DNA of 64,000 nt from Dolomedes plantarius (GCA_907164885.2 OU015492.1:204483009-204547008), one strand, 5' to 3'; counted from the stretch's first letter, positions 9,674-22,055 are shown. The notes: a model not told the origin generated them from the sequence alone. Numbers and translations are program-made.

Positions 9674-10682
9674 CACTAGAAAGACGGGATTTTTTTTTCT
9701 TACTAAAGACTGAACGCCGTCATTTTGACAGTTAAAAATAAAATCAAGAATTTTAAATATTTAAGGTTTATTAAAAAAAAACGGTTAAATACTTTAAAAA
9801 TTTGAGCTATTTCATACCAATATATAATAAATTAGTATACATTTAGAATATATTTTTATGCAGGTATGCCGAGCTGATAACCTGGTATGGTTTATCCATA
9901 GTAATTATAAGATAAAAAGAACTTTTTATATACCATGTTTTTAAATTTTCTGTTGAATCATATAAATTTGACAATTCTATGTGTTAATAAATATTTTTTT
10001 AAAAATTTTTTGATGAATTACCCCATCAACTTGAAAGAAAATGAAGTTGATTGGAAGTTAACTTGCGTTTAACTTTTCGTTCCCGTCCCGGACGATAGAT
10101 GGCTGCACCAGTCTACGAAACAAAATTAACTGAAAATTAATTTAACTCTGCTTAAAGATAGCTAAAAGTATTTAAAAATACATTGTCATCGCGTTCTGAG
10201 CTATTCTAAAAGTTTCAAATGTCTAGCCAGTCGGGAAGTTAGTTAAAAATCGATTGCAAGATTTGTAAGGGACAAACACACAAACAAACAAGAAAGCATG
10301 TTAATAAAAACATGGTAAAAACACATGCATGGTTTGTGCATTCCTTATTTTTCAACACAAATATTTCCGAAGAGCCAATATTTCTGTAATTTGCAAAATT
10401 GGGAAGAGACGATAAGTAACTGACATTTTTCCGGTATCATTTTAAAGATTTCTTCCAGTTTTCTATATTGCCGTCAAATGGACGAATTTCAGAGTTAGTA
10501 TGTATACAACACATTTTCTCCCCCTCTTTACTATCGAATATAATTTTGTAAATGTGTGTGCATATTTCGCGTAAAATTAGAAAAAAGGCATAAAATTTCA
10601 GAATCCTGAGGACATAAATACAGACATAGCGCACAATAGTATGTCCGAAACCGTCAAAATGACGGCAGCCGTCTTTCTAGAG
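9674..10682. mobile_element. Degraded piggyBac-like non-autonomous transposon
   Basis: The left end is TTAA (9670-9673) followed by CACTAGAAAGACGG, close to the CCCTAGAAAGATA end of piggyBac. The right end reads CCGTCTTTCTAG at 10669-10680, the inverted copy, but the expected TTAA after it has decayed. A second inverted pair, GCCGTCATTTTGAC (9716) and GTCAAAATGACGGC (10653), lies just inside. No transposase remains. Another interspersed repeat (9902-10318) sits inside. Confidence 0.55.
9902..10318. repeat. Interspersed repeat R, copy 1, with 13-bp inverted ends
   Basis: About 415 bp that recurs at 23415-23852. TACCATGTTTTTA at 9931-9943 is the perfect inverted copy of 10305-10317. Both copies share the motif ATAGATGGCTGCACCAGTCTAC-type core and an ACAAACA-rich stretch near the right end. 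Homology begins about 30 bp outside the left inverted repeat, so true ends are uncertain. Probably a small non-autonomous DNA element. Confidence 0.6.
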
Positions 10683-13070
10683 AGGTTTATGGTTTGCTGG
10701 CTTTTACCGGCTGATCTGTGGCAACATGTAAAGCAATCTACTATCAACTTCCAAAACTCGATAGAGCCAATTACACCCAACGCTCTTGATTAATCTAATC
10801 AGTTCTAAACTTGCTGCACCTTTTTGTTTTCATTATGTATTTTAAGAACCTGTGTGTTCCTGTTTTGCAATTTTCACAAGTTTGCTGTAAGTTGGGAAAC
10901 AGAACGCTGCAGATATTCAACAAATCATACGACGATTAAAAAAAATATTTACCCAAAACATTTAACTAAGTCATCTATTTGTCTTGTTAATCACGTTCTG
11001 CAAAGCATTTAGAAAGTTCTTGTTTATAGAATTTCTCTGGACGGTTGTTCAGTCCCTAAAAGAAAATGATTTTAAATGAAAAAAGAAATCTACTAGAAGC
11101 ACTTATTCTACATAAAAACAAGTTAATTTTATCTTGAAAAATATTAATTTTTCCTTCACAGGTTTTGCCTTATAATCTTTTGAGGATTAGTTCCGGGAAT
11201 TAATCAAGGTACCTTGTGCAATAATACTTCTTCATTGGCTACATATCTGTTTCACCTCATGTTTCAGAACTTCTCATAACTTTGTTTTAACTGCCGTAAA
11301 ACATAATTATAGTGATATATTTTCAAACTTATATTTGAAGCCAAATATTATATGTACCTCAGCAATGAAACATGGCAGTTATTCTTTCTTTTTGAGATAT
11401 TTTTTGTGTAGTGCTATCTTCCATTAATTCCATAATGTAGAATGTGTCTCGTCTATACCCTTTCTATTTCGTGAATATATATCGACCGTATAATCTCTCA
11501 TAATTTTTCTGTCCCATATAGAAATCAAAAATAACTTCAATAATATCATATTATTTTGCAAACAAAAATATTACTCAATGTACATAATTTATTGCATTAA
11601 ACCAATTGTGCCATAATATATGTTTCTTTTCATTTCCTTTTTTTGTTGGTATCGTTCAGTAATAGTCTTGGATTATGGTTTTTTTGCAGTTTTCCTTTTC
11701 TTAATGACATTTTTATAGAACTTTCATGAAATCGATACAACACTTTTTCATCTAAACTATTCATCCTCATTTTATGAATAAAAGAGTGCTAATCAAATAT
11801 TTATCGTATGTTGTATTACATAAAAATGCATTTGATGTCTCGAATGTTATAGTATTCTGTAAGTTTGGGTTACTCTGTGATATCAATATATATTGTATAA
11901 AAACACTATAACGAATAAATCACATACTAGTTCTTACAAAGCCCAATCAAATATTTGAGGCTGTGGAAAGCAAAGTGGTGGAAGTCACATTTTCAACATT
12001 TTTTTATTTGAGGGCAAAAATGTAATCTCCATGTTCAAATTATAGTGGAACTACAAATAATTATTATTCGCACTATTATAAAAATTATTATAAATTTTAA
12101 TTTGTTCAATTTATAGCGGAATTTTTTTTTAGTTTTTGCAATAAAACTCTTTTGACTTACACCACTTAACTTACTGACTTACTCCACTTTGCCTTTCAAC
12201 GCCTCATTTATTTAATGATTTACAAATTCTAAATTATTTTGGTTATTTTTCAGCAGGTCTTCTAATTCATAAAATTATTTGATATTTTATTTTTTGTGAT
12301 AATAGTTAACTATAATAGTTAAAATTGAAATCATTGATAATAATATCGTTAAAAACTTTTACTCAATTCCGAAAGGTATTATTTTATGATAAGGGTTTCC
12401 TTAATTACAATTTTTTAAATATTTGCTCACATGTTCTAAATATTCCTTATAAATTATGTAAGAACTGAGGTTTTATTCAACTGATTTTCTCTATTTGTTT
12501 TCAAAGAATTTCAGGTTATAACCAAAAATATTATATTTTGAATCTTCTTTAGATTAAGATGAATATCAACGAATAATGATATGCAAATGTTTTCAGAAAA
12601 AGTTAGTTGTCCCATATTTATTTGTTATTACAGAAAATATTTTAAAACCCATGATCTGTGATCTGTCTGTTGATATTCTCCTTGTGATATATGCACGTTA
12701 AATGTATTATGTGAGTATATATACTTCAATGCATGTATTAAATAGATAAGTAAAAGTTTATGTTTTAATGTATATGGTGCGAACAAGTATTTTTCAAGTG
12801 ACGTTAAATGTACGTGGTGAAGTACAAAAGAGCTTATTTGAAGAATGTGCATTAATATTCATATAAGTATTTAAGATTTATTATGTAAATAAAATGTGAA
12901 ATAAATTTTATTTGAAATATTTAAGCATCTTGTCATTACACGTTTATCCATACTATTATGTTCTAAATCAGGGTACACTATATATTTTTTACACAGTAGA
13001 AGTGTAGACTTTAAAGAAAATGATTTGAAATGACATTTAAAGAAAGAGATTTTATTAAACACACTCACAG

Positions 13071-13072
<2 letters not shown>
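10683..13072. other. No gene recognised, 2.4 kb
   Basis: AT-rich sequence with only short frames. No conserved coding pattern or repeat end was recognised on either strand. Confidence 0.5.

Positions 13073-13108
<36 letters not shown>
13073..13108. repeat. (TA)n microsatellite
   Basis: Pure TA run of about 36 bp followed by a GTGTGC/GTGC-rich stretch. Confidence 0.95.
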
Positions 13109-13111
<3 letters not shown>

Positions 13112-13656
13112 TGTGCTTGCGTGCGTGCGACGATTCTTTCTTGTCGTATTTATGCAGTCGTGTTTGGAAGCCGGGAATGGTATTACTTTGCTTCATAACT
13201 AATTCTTTTATTAACATCCAACTCAAAAGAACTCCAACTCAGTTAGCCATTATTTCACCATTTTGTTCGACTTCTCACTGTGCAACGTTCGTCCTTTCGG
13301 CAAAGCGCTTTCTCAGACTCTGTACTTTACTTTTAAAATCCCCGTAGCATAGATTGCACTCTGGACTGTCGTGCGCGGAACGTTATATAACCAACTACAG
13401 TGGTCTGAATAGTGCTTCCATCTGCTTAATTTCCCGTTAGCCATTTGTTCCCATTTAATTAAGTTCAGGTCGTGACGTGTAAATGAGTGCGTGTGCGAGG
13501 TGAAACTAAACTTCTCTATTCGTGCACCCCTCTAAACGGTCATATCTTGTATAGAATCGATTAAAGACTTCCTAGAACCAATGTTATAGAAGAAACCGCT
13601 TTTCGACGGCCACTCCTCAAAAATGGCACTTTTGGTGGCAAACATATATTTATATA
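13109..13656. other. Moderately GC-rich stretch, no gene recognised
   Basis: Richer in GC than its surroundings, with a TATA-like GTTATATAAC at about 13384. It could be part of a decayed LTR, but I found no TG...CA ends. The right part is interrupted by the Tc1 element. Confidence 0.4.
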
Positions 13657-13658
13657 TA

Positions 13659-15028
13659 CACTCATGGACAAAAAAATTAGCGCACCAAGAAATAATTGCG
13701 GGATCGTAACAAAACTTGCAATGAAGGTACATGTCGGGGAGATATGCAAATGATTAGAAATGCAGCGTGATTGCGCATTACGTATAGTCGGTAGAGGGCG
13801 TTGAACATCGTACTCTGTGGAGTATAAAAAAGGTAACCAAAGCTTGTTTGAGTGTGCTGAATCATTTACAAAGGAAGAGCTGAGATAGACATGCGATTAC
13901 GCCGTGTTCGAAGACAATATAAGCAGTTGTCGCAGTTTGGGAGGGGGAGAATCGTCGGGATGATGGAAGCTGGGTGGTCAGCTAGGCGAGTAGCTCGTCA
14001 ATTAGGCCGCTCTGATTGTGTTGTGAGGAGGTGTTGGGACCAGTGGACCCGAGAGATGTCATGTACACGAAGACATCGCCATATCGTAAGAAATGCACGC
14101 GTACAGCCAACTGCTTCATCGGCCGCCATCCAGGCACAGGTAGCACCTTCACTAGGGGCTTCTGTGTCTTCTCGAACCATACGAAGGCGCCTGGCTGAAT
14201 GACAGTTGGTATCGCGGCGCCCATTACGTGTGCTGCCCTTGACGCCCACCCATCGACGCCTCCGTTTGGAGTTTTGCCGCGCACGAGGAAACTGGACTGC
14301 AGCGGAATGGAACCAGGTCGTCTTTAGCGACGAATCCAGATTCAATCTCGGCAGTGATGACAATCGTGTTCGTGTGTGGAGAGCCCGTGGTGAACGCTTC
14401 AATCCTGCCTTTGCTGTACAGCGACACATCGCTTCCACAGCTGGTGTGATGGTATGGGGTGCCATTGCCTACAATACACGGTCACCCCTAGTATTGTTCC
14501 GTGGCACCATGACAGCCCAGCGGTATGTTCATGAAATCCCGCAACCACATGTGTTGCCACTCATGCAACGGCTCCTAGGAGCCATATTTCAACAAGACAA
14601 TGCTCGGCCTCATACGGCAAGGTGTCACAAGACTGTCTCCGCACTGTTACTACCCTTCCTTGGCCTGCCCGATTCCCAGATTTGTCTCCAATCGAGCATA
14701 TCTGGGATCATTTGGGACGACGAGTTGGGCATCCCACGAGTTTGAACGAACTAGAGGCAAGGTTACAGCAAATATGGAACGAAATGTCTCAAGACATCAT
14801 ACAGAACTTGTATGACTCAATGCCCGATCGTATCGCATCGTGCATTCGCGCTAGATGGGGTCCAACGGAGTATTAACTCCTCCGTTCTTTTGCCTTTTTC
14901 TCTGAAATAAATTATCCTTTTTCTTTCATTTTCTTATCATTTACTTATTTCAAAGTAGTCATTACGTATGTAAAATTTCGTTTCATTTTGACGACACCTT
15001 CTTGGTGCGCTAATTTTTTTGTCCATGA

Positions 15029-15031
<3 letters not shown>
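13659..15031 (+). mobile_element. Tc1-like transposon, copy 1
   Basis: Flanked by TA (13657-13658 and 15032-15033), the target duplication of this superfamily. The 31-bp terminal inverted repeats at 13659-13689 and 15001-15031 are identical, starting CACTCATGGAC. Total 1,373 bp. A second copy lies inverted at 19836-21261. Perfect ends with a broken transposase suggest it could still be moved in trans. Confidence 0.95.
13891..14876 (+). pseudogene. Tc1-like transposase, three lesions
   Basis: Begins MRLRRVRRQY and ends near GPTEY. The paired helix-turn-helix DNA-binding part is followed by the catalytic domain: F-S-D-E-S-R-F carries the first Asp, Q-D-N-A-R-P-H the second, S-P-I-E-H-I-W the Glu. 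Compared with copy 2 it lacks 13 residues (39 bp, in frame) at about 14072, removing the G-R-P-R motif. It has a TGA at 14199-14201 where copy 2 has Gly, and it has lost one G near 14621, shifting the frame; the last part continues in another frame from 14622 to the stop at 14876. Between the second Asp and the Glu I count 32 residues, not the 34 usual for Tc1. Confidence 0.93.
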
Positions 15032-15122
<91 letters not shown>

Positions 15123-15131
15123 TATATATAT
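15032..15131. repeat. (TA)n microsatellite at the transposon end
   Basis: Nearly pure TA run of about 100 bp starting at the target TA of the Tc1 copy. Open frames of alternating Ile-Tyr over it are artefacts. Confidence 0.97.
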
Positions 15132-17139
15132 ATCACGTTTTCTGTACATTGTATCTCATTTATACCCATATCGTCTTCAGTAGCCAGTACATGAGTAAAA
15201 ACTTACTAAGCTGTTAGTTAAAAGTTCAAAAAGCATAGCCACGAACTTTGGGCATTTCAATGCGGTCAAGCAAGATGTCGACAGGGGTCATCCAGTCAGT
15301 TGTACTCTGTAAAAGTACTGAAATGAAAGATATATTTTTTCAGAAGTTTTATACTATTTTTATGAGTCTTCTTTCTGATAGGAATGACTTTCGTATAGTA
15401 TTTGCTCCCAAAAGTAATGAAAATCAATGTCTACTCTGTCACGCAACTTTCATCTATTGATCTCTAATCTCTAATTGTCAGCACATTAGGTAATAAAATA
15501 TTCAGCAATTTGAAAGAGATACAAAAGAGGCAAATATGAGTTTCCTGAATTTTATGACGGCTCAGCACAATAAGGTTTCGTTACATATATATCGTTATTT
15601 ATTATCAATATTTTTACAGCAAGCAACAAAGTAATCTGTATAGAGCCACTGAATAAAAGGCTAAAGAGAAGAGCGAAATAAGTAAAATTCAAAGTCGAGC
15701 AGGAAAATATTCTTAGGTGAAATCATACTAGAATTTTGCTTTAAACGTCAAAAGCTGCAGCTGAATTTTGACGAACGCATATTTTCAATTTATATTTTAT
15801 TAAAATATCCTGACCCGTGCTTTTAAATTCGCTGGTCATTGATTTCCCTAAAATTTAATCTTCAAATACACCAGTAAGGTTGGACTTATTTATCAGTAGA
15901 TACTGAGGCTAAAACTAAAGCTACCCCATTTTTTGTGTTTATTTTTTAATTAATTACAATTCATTCAATCTCTTTGTTAAAAGTATTGTGCTTTAAATAT
16001 GTGACATTTCTATTTTCATAGTCAATCCTATTTTCAATAAAGAGCCAAAATTAGAAATATTTACTATGTGATTATCTTTTTCTGGATAAGATTTAAAATA
16101 AAAGAACTTAGAAGATTAAAAAAATTACTTTCATTTTTTTCACTTATGAAGATATTAGAGAAATAAAAGTAACGAAATGAATTTTTTACAATAATTATCA
16201 ACCTATGTCTTAATTTTCTTTCGGTTTTTCATTTGTTTCATACAAACTGTAAAAATAGGTAATAACAATATTATCTTTAAAATTCACACGCAAATTAATT
16301 TTTTTCATCAGGGAATAAAGTTTCACAGTCAAATAAAATAAAGTTGCATATTTATGTTTATTAACTGCTAAATTTAATATGTTTAAATTATAGCTATTTT
16401 AAGATATTTTTTGCGTGAAACATAATTATTATTTGACAGCTATTGAGAACTTTATATCATGTAGTATTAGCAACTTATTCATGCGAGCAGTAGTTGACTT
16501 TCACGTTATCGAGTCATTCAATAAATCGTTTCCCTTAAGGGCTGAAAAAATGCATGACTATGGTGCTTCATTACTAAAAGTGTATTTGTGTACCTTTTTA
16601 AAAGTTGGATTATTTTTGTGCGAACGCTATTCAAAATACTTCATTTCCACAAGCAAACTTTCGGGGAAAATCTATTAAAATTTCCATGAAAATTTTGAAT
16701 ACATAACATTGATTTCTTTCAATACTTTTTTACGTAACACGTTAATTTATGAGCCTTATAACAAGCATCAATTTATTGAAAAACGTTGAAAAGTGTGTAA
16801 ATGGAATTCTTTATAAACTTGAAGATAGTTTCCAATAAGAAAAACCAAAATTTCAACTAAATGGTACCTTTTACGTTATCGCAAGTCAATAGATCTGCGA
16901 AGAGGAAATTAGATTCATGCTGGGAGAAATGCCCCCAAGATATAAAGTAAGATTTCACAACGCACTAAAAAAATTAATATTAAAAGTAAAATGAAACTAA
17001 CGTTGTTATAAGTAGTATTTTTTAAGCATGAATTTCGTAAATTCTAAATATTTTTTATATGTATAACAGAGACAAAAGAGGGAAACTATTAAACATGTAC
17101 TTAATAATTACACTAATAAACATGTACCTATATTATAAA
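15132..17139. other. No gene recognised, 2 kb
   Basis: AT-rich. A frame at 16415-16678 (87 codons) and one at 15248-15460 show no family signature. No transposon ends seen. Confidence 0.45.
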
Positions 17140-17269
17140 CTAGCTGAAAACCAGCACTTCGCTACGGAGTACATTCAAATTAAATACAACGGTCAATGTA
17201 TGCAATTAATGCCAATATATATATATATATATATATAATAAATACGACGATCAATGTATATAATTGGTG

Positions 17270-17316
<47 letters not shown>

Positions 17317-17951
17317 TTTATAAAAAATCGCAAGGGATATTTTTATAGACAAAACAATGTAGAAGAAGATATTCAAATTAAAACTAATATAAAGAATACT
17401 AAAGAATATAGTACAGTTAATATAGTACAGTTTGTAGAACATTTCTTTTACTGTATTTTAATATTTTTTTGGATAATGTTTGGATCATCTGCCGCATTAT
17501 GAAGAAAAAAAAATTTTTTTGTCTATTTAGTTGTTATGCACGTGACGATAAATTTATTTAAAGTACCAGAAAAAGAAATCACGTGATCGGCATTTAATAA
17601 ATTAAATTCTAAAAATTCCTCTTTAAAAATTCACCCAAAATTAAGAAATAGAGGTAAAGATTCGAAAAAGATTTCATTTTAAAGGAATTTTTAAGATACT
17701 TCTTGTGATATAAATTTTAGAACCCTGAAATTATTATTTTAAATGCAAACTTAAAAAAAGTTATAAAAACAGCTTAAAAATTTAATTTTAAAAAATCTAA
17801 GAAGAATTTTTCAAAAACCTCTCTTAGTGCACCTGTACACTATAAGAAGAATCGCCATGCAAAATTTCAGCCCTTTAGGTCCAGCGGTTTGGTCTGTGCG
17901 GTGTATGTCAGTCAGTGAGTCAGTTACGGAACTGTTTTATATATATATAGA
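17140..17951 (-). mobile_element. Non-autonomous Helitron H1 (family A)
   Basis: On the minus strand the element starts TCTATATATATAAAACAG (5' TC end, 17951) and ends CGTAGCGAAGTGCTGG...CAGCTAG with T following (17140), the Helitron 3' CTAG with a small GC hairpin before it. No terminal inverted repeats and no coding frame. Interior has two TA tracts and a conserved AT-rich core shared with H2, H9, H10, H11 and H12. It touches H2 directly. Confidence 0.82.
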
Positions 17952-18749
17952 CTAGCTGAAAACCCGCACTTCGCTACGGAGTACATTCAAAGTAAAAACA
18001 TCGGTGAATGTATGCAATTAATGCCAATATATATATATAATAAATACGACGATCAATGTATATAATTGATGTAAAATATATATATATTTATAAAAAAATC
18101 GTAAGGGATATTTTTATAGACAAAATAATGTAGAAGAAGATATTCAAATTAAATCTAATATAAATAATACTAAAGAATATAGTACAGTTAATATAGTACA
18201 GTTTCTAGAACATTTCTTTTACTGTATTTTAATATTTTTTTGGATAATGTCCAATCGTCTGCCGCATTAGCAAGAAAAAAAAATTATTTTTTGTCTATTT
18301 AGTTTTTATGCACGTGACGATAAATTTATTTAAAGTACCAGAAAAAGAAGTCACGTGATCAGCATTTAATAAATTAAATTCTAAAAATTAATCTTTAAAA
18401 ATTCACCAAAAATCAGGAAATGAAGGTAAAGATTCGAAAACGATTTCATTTTAAAGGAATTTTTATGATCTTTCTCGTGATATAAATTTTATAACCCTCA
18501 AATTATTATTTTAAATGCAAACTTAAAAAAAGCAAAAAAAACAGCTTAAAAATTTAATTTAAAAAAATCTAAGAAGAATTTTTCAAAAATCTCTCTTAGT
18601 GCACCCCTACACTATAAGAAGAATCGCCATGCAAAATTTCAGCCCTTTAGGTCCAGCGGTTTGGTCTGTGCGTTGTATGTCAGTCAGTCAGTGAATGAAT
18701 GAATGAATGAATGAATGAGTCAGTTACGGAACTGTTTTATATATATAGA
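17952..18749 (-). mobile_element. Non-autonomous Helitron H2 (family A), joined to H1
   Basis: Starts at 17952 with no base between it and the 5' end of H1, same orientation, about 798 bp, with TC end at 18749 and T at 18750. Near the 5' end it carries a GAAT repeat ((GAAT)n at about 18693) missing in H1. The core differs from H1 by scattered substitutions and small indels. Confidence 0.85.
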
Positions 18750-19021
18750 TAAAACAAAATGTAAAAGCATGTAATTTATATTAGAAATAATGATTTTGTT
18801 ATTTCATGTTTCTAAAAAATTTACCAAAAAAAGTAAATATTGCTTGGAAATTTCATTGCGAGTGAACTTTATGTCAGTTGTATTAACAGACCTGCGGGGA
18901 AAGAAAAACTAATTACATTGTTCTTTAAACACAGCATCTAATGAAAGAATGTCCAGTTTTGGGGATCCAATAGCATTCGCTTTACCGTTTGTCAGGATAG
19001 TGGAGACAAGGGAGGAGGGGT
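18750..19021. other. No gene recognised
   Basis: Short spacer between Helitron pieces; AT-rich, nothing recognised. Confidence 0.4.
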
Positions 19022-19088
19022 TAGTCAGTTACGGAACTGTTTTATATATATATAGACTAGCTGAAGGCTGTTTTATATATATATGATT
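19022..19088 (-). mobile_element. Helitron family A end fragments
   Basis: Contains the 5'-end motif GTCAGTTACGGAACTG with TATATATATAGA, then CTAGCTGAA (a 3' tip) and a second piece of GCTGTTTTATATATATATGA. It is a scrambled remnant of two abutting copies. Confidence 0.65.
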
Positions 19089-19094
19089 CCTAGC

Positions 19095-19131
19095 TTTCGG
19101 GCCAAGGAATCTTAGGCCCGAAATTCCTTGG
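19095..19131. other. Two interleaved stems (pseudoknot-like)
   Basis: TTTCGGGCC (19095-19103) pairs with GGCCCGAAA (19115-19123), and CCAAGGAAT (19102-19110) pairs with ATTCCTTGG (19123-19131). The pairings interleave and overlap slightly. A T20/G12 homopolymer junction follows at about 19147-19180. Function unknown; could be chance. Confidence 0.4.
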
Positions 19132-19180
19132 GGACCGAGCACAACATTTTTTTTTTTTTTTTTTTTTTTGGGGGGGGGGG

Positions 19181-19621
19181 GAGATGTATTAGAGAGGAAA
19201 ATCTTTATTCCGGGCCTGACAACGAGTTGTTCACATTGAGAAGTTTCTGAAGTTTGCTCTTTATAATGAAACAACTTTTAGATAAAAAAGACGCAGATGT
19301 ATGCAAAATTTCAAGAAGGGAACATCTTTTGGCGAGTAATTATGATGTAATGACTATGTTTAATGCGAAACGCCAAGGGTATCAATTGAAAGACTAAACC
19401 GAAAATTGGTCCTAATACAATCCTTTTTATCTCTAAACAAATGAAAACAATGAGTAGGGCCTGATCTGCAAGTCCGACGTCCGCATATCACTCTAAAATT
19501 AAGACCTGAGAAAATTATCAAGCACTTGAGACCAGACTGGAATGTAAACAAATTTTTTTTTTGTTTTCTTTTAGATAGATTAACAAATTTAAAGCTATGA
19601 GGTTCATGAGATAAAGATATT
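19181..19621. other. No gene recognised
   Basis: Mixed sequence without recognisable coding or repeat signature. Confidence 0.4.
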
Positions 19622-19835
19622 TTAACGTAGGATTACGTTTCTCCATAACGGTCCTGCGGAAAGGAAAATTTCAGACGCTAAAACCATCCGTCCATCCGTC
19701 CTCGCGAGTTATTTTGGTAGCGCGCCAAAACCCAGTCAATCGCTTGGATAAGGAATACACAGTTAAACAGAAAATTACCAAGATGCATCAAAGTTTTGAC
19801 ATACATATATGTATATATATACAGATACGTATATA

Positions 19836-21261
19836 CACTCATGGACAAAAGAATTAGCGCACCAAGAAGGAGTCGTCAAAATGAAACGAAATTTTACATA
19901 CGTAATGACTACTTTGATATAAGTAAATGATAATAAAATCAAAGAAAAAGGATAATTTATTTCAGAGAAAAAGGCAAAAGAACGGAGGAGTTAATGTTCC
20001 GTTGGACCCCCTCTAGCGCGAATGCACGATGCGATACGATCGGGCATTAAGTCTGTATGATGTTCTGTATGAAGTTCTGTATGATGTCTTGAGACATTTC
20101 GTTCCATATTTGCTGTAACCTTGCCTCTAGTTCGTTCAAACTCGTGGGATGCCCAACTCGTCGTCCCAAATGATCCCAGATATGCTCGATTGGAGACAAA
20201 TCTGGGGATCGGGCAGGCCAAGGAGGGTAGTAACAGTGCGGAGACAGTCTTGTGACACCCTTGCCGTATGAGGCCGAGCATTGTCTTGTTGAAAAATGGC
20301 TCCTGGGAGCCGTTGCATGAGTGGCAACACATGTGGTTGTAGGATTTCATGAACAAACCGCTGGGCTGTCATGGTGCCACGGAACAATACTAGGGGTGAC
20401 CGTGTATAGTAGGCAATGGCACCCCATACCATCACACCAGCTGTGGTAGCGATGTGTCGCTGTACAGCAAAGGCAGGATTGAAGCATTCACCACGGGCTC
20501 TCCACACACGAACACGATTGTCATCACTGCCGAGATTGAATCTGGATTCGTCGCTAAAGACGACCTGGTTCCATTCCGCTGCAGTCGAGTTTCCTCGTGC
20601 GCGGCAAAACTCCAAACGGAGGCGTCGATGTGTGGGCGTCAAGGGCAGCACACGTAATGGGCGCCGCGATACCAACTGTCCTTCAGCCAGGCGCCTTCGT
20701 ATGGTTCGAGAAGACACAGAGGCCCCTAGTGAAGGTGCTACCTGTGCCTGGATGGCGGCCGATGAAGCAGTTGGCTGTACGCGTGCATTTCTTACGATGT
20801 GGCGGTCTTCTCGACGACTGGTCTGTCGAGGGCGTCCTGAGCCTGGTCTTCGTGTACATGACATCTCTCGGGTCCACTGGTCCCAACACCTCCTCACAAC
20901 ACAATCAGAGAGGCCTAATTGACGAGCTACTCGCCTAGCTGACCACCCAGCTTCCATCATCCCGACGATTCTCCCCCTCTCAAAAGGCGACAACTGCTTA
21001 TATTGTCTTCGAACACGGCGTAATGGCATGTCTATCTCAGCTCTTCCTTTGTAAATGATTCCGCACATTCAAATAAGCTTTGGTTACCTGTTTTATACTC
21101 CACAGAGTACGATGTTCAACGCCCTCTACCGGCTATACGTAATGCGCAATCACGCTGCATTTCTAATCATTTGCATATCTCCCCGACATGTACCTTCATT
21201 GCAAGTTTCGTTACGATCCCGCAATTATTTCTTGGTGCGCTAATTTTTTTGTCCATGAGTG
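19836..21261 (-). mobile_element. Tc1-like transposon, copy 2, nested
   Basis: TA at 19834-19835 and 21262-21263; ends match the 31-bp inverted repeats of copy 1 with a change in the left end. 1,426 bp, inverted relative to copy 1. It sits in a TA/TACG-rich part of element T, showing that T was inserted first. Confidence 0.94.
19991..21029 (-). pseudogene. Tc1-like transposase, one frameshift
   Basis: The natural start is the ATG at 21029 (MPLRRVRR), matching copy 1; an upstream in-frame start would add 13 residues of untranslated leader. It keeps the G-R-P-R motif and all residues lost in copy 1, including Gly at the copy 1 stop. First and second catalytic Asp are present. A frameshift near 20226 (one base fewer than copy 1 in the CCTTCC/CCTCC tract) moves the Glu-bearing end into another frame, which runs to 19991. 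A small tandem duplication of a CATACAGAA unit near 20050-20090 also adds residues. Confidence 0.93.
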
Positions 21262-21405
21262 TATATAGATACGTATATATAGATACGTATATACGTAACA
21301 CATACATATACATATATACATACAAAAGAGGTAAGGAACGAAAAGTAATCCTACGTTAATAACCAGCGGTCATTTCGTTAGAAGAGACTACCTGAAAATT
21401 TTGTT

Positions 21406-22055
21406 TTTGTGATTAAGATATAAAAAAGAATATATTTTTATTCGTTGTAGCCCATTAACATTAATCTTCATAAAAGAAAATTTGAAGACAAAACAAAAGA
21501 TCTCCACTTTTAATTTAACTTAAGACACAGTTTCTCTACAAGTTACTTAATAAAAAAAGGAAAAAATGCTATTTTTAGTTCAACCGCAAAACATGGAAAT
21601 ATATGCATTGTCTTCCTTTAATCTGAATTCGGGCGAAATGAAATTGTTTTGACTATAGCTTAGAGTTTCAAATCAGATTATTCTAACTCAAATCACTATT
21701 TACCCACTGCCTATACGTTTAAATTCTTGATTTTCCAGACTAAAAAGACAGCAGAGAGTTCAAATCCACTTTCAATTGCAGTAACCTTCCTTAAGAATAT
21801 TCTGATACAAAGCTTTTTAACTTCCGGCGACGGGAATTTTCGATTGGCTTTAGAACAGAGGTATTGATTTTGCAAAGATAATTTACTCATTTTTAACTCT
21901 CATTAGACTGGCTACACTTCCACTACTCTCGTTTCTGAAATTAATAGCATGCATGAGAAAGTTTGGAATAGTAGGTCCATTATGCTAGCATAATAATCAA
22001 ACAAATAACGCTAAAGCTAAAGGTATGATTTTGAAATAAAGCTCAACTTATAATT
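21406..22055. other. No gene recognised
   Basis: AT-rich sequence with no supported feature. Confidence 0.4.

Larger units (their letters stand above)
19626..21355 (-). mobile_element. TTAA-flanked element T, copy 1, interrupted by a Tc1 copy
   Basis: TTAA at 19622-19625 and 21356-21359 flank inverted ends CGTAGGATTACGTTTC and, on the right, its imperfect inverted copy GAAAAGTAATCCTACG-type. The left 70 bp match the inverted right end of copy 2 (39254-39473). Removing the Tc1 insertion leaves about 300 bp, close to the 220 bp of copy 2. About 45 bp beyond the right TTAA (21360-21405) also match the left flank of copy 2, so the true unit may be larger. Confidence 0.6.

Noticed and set aside
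20416..20938. Plus-strand frames of 168 and 113 codons
   Set aside because: Antisense to the Tc1 transposase of copy 2; copy 1 shows the same shadows.
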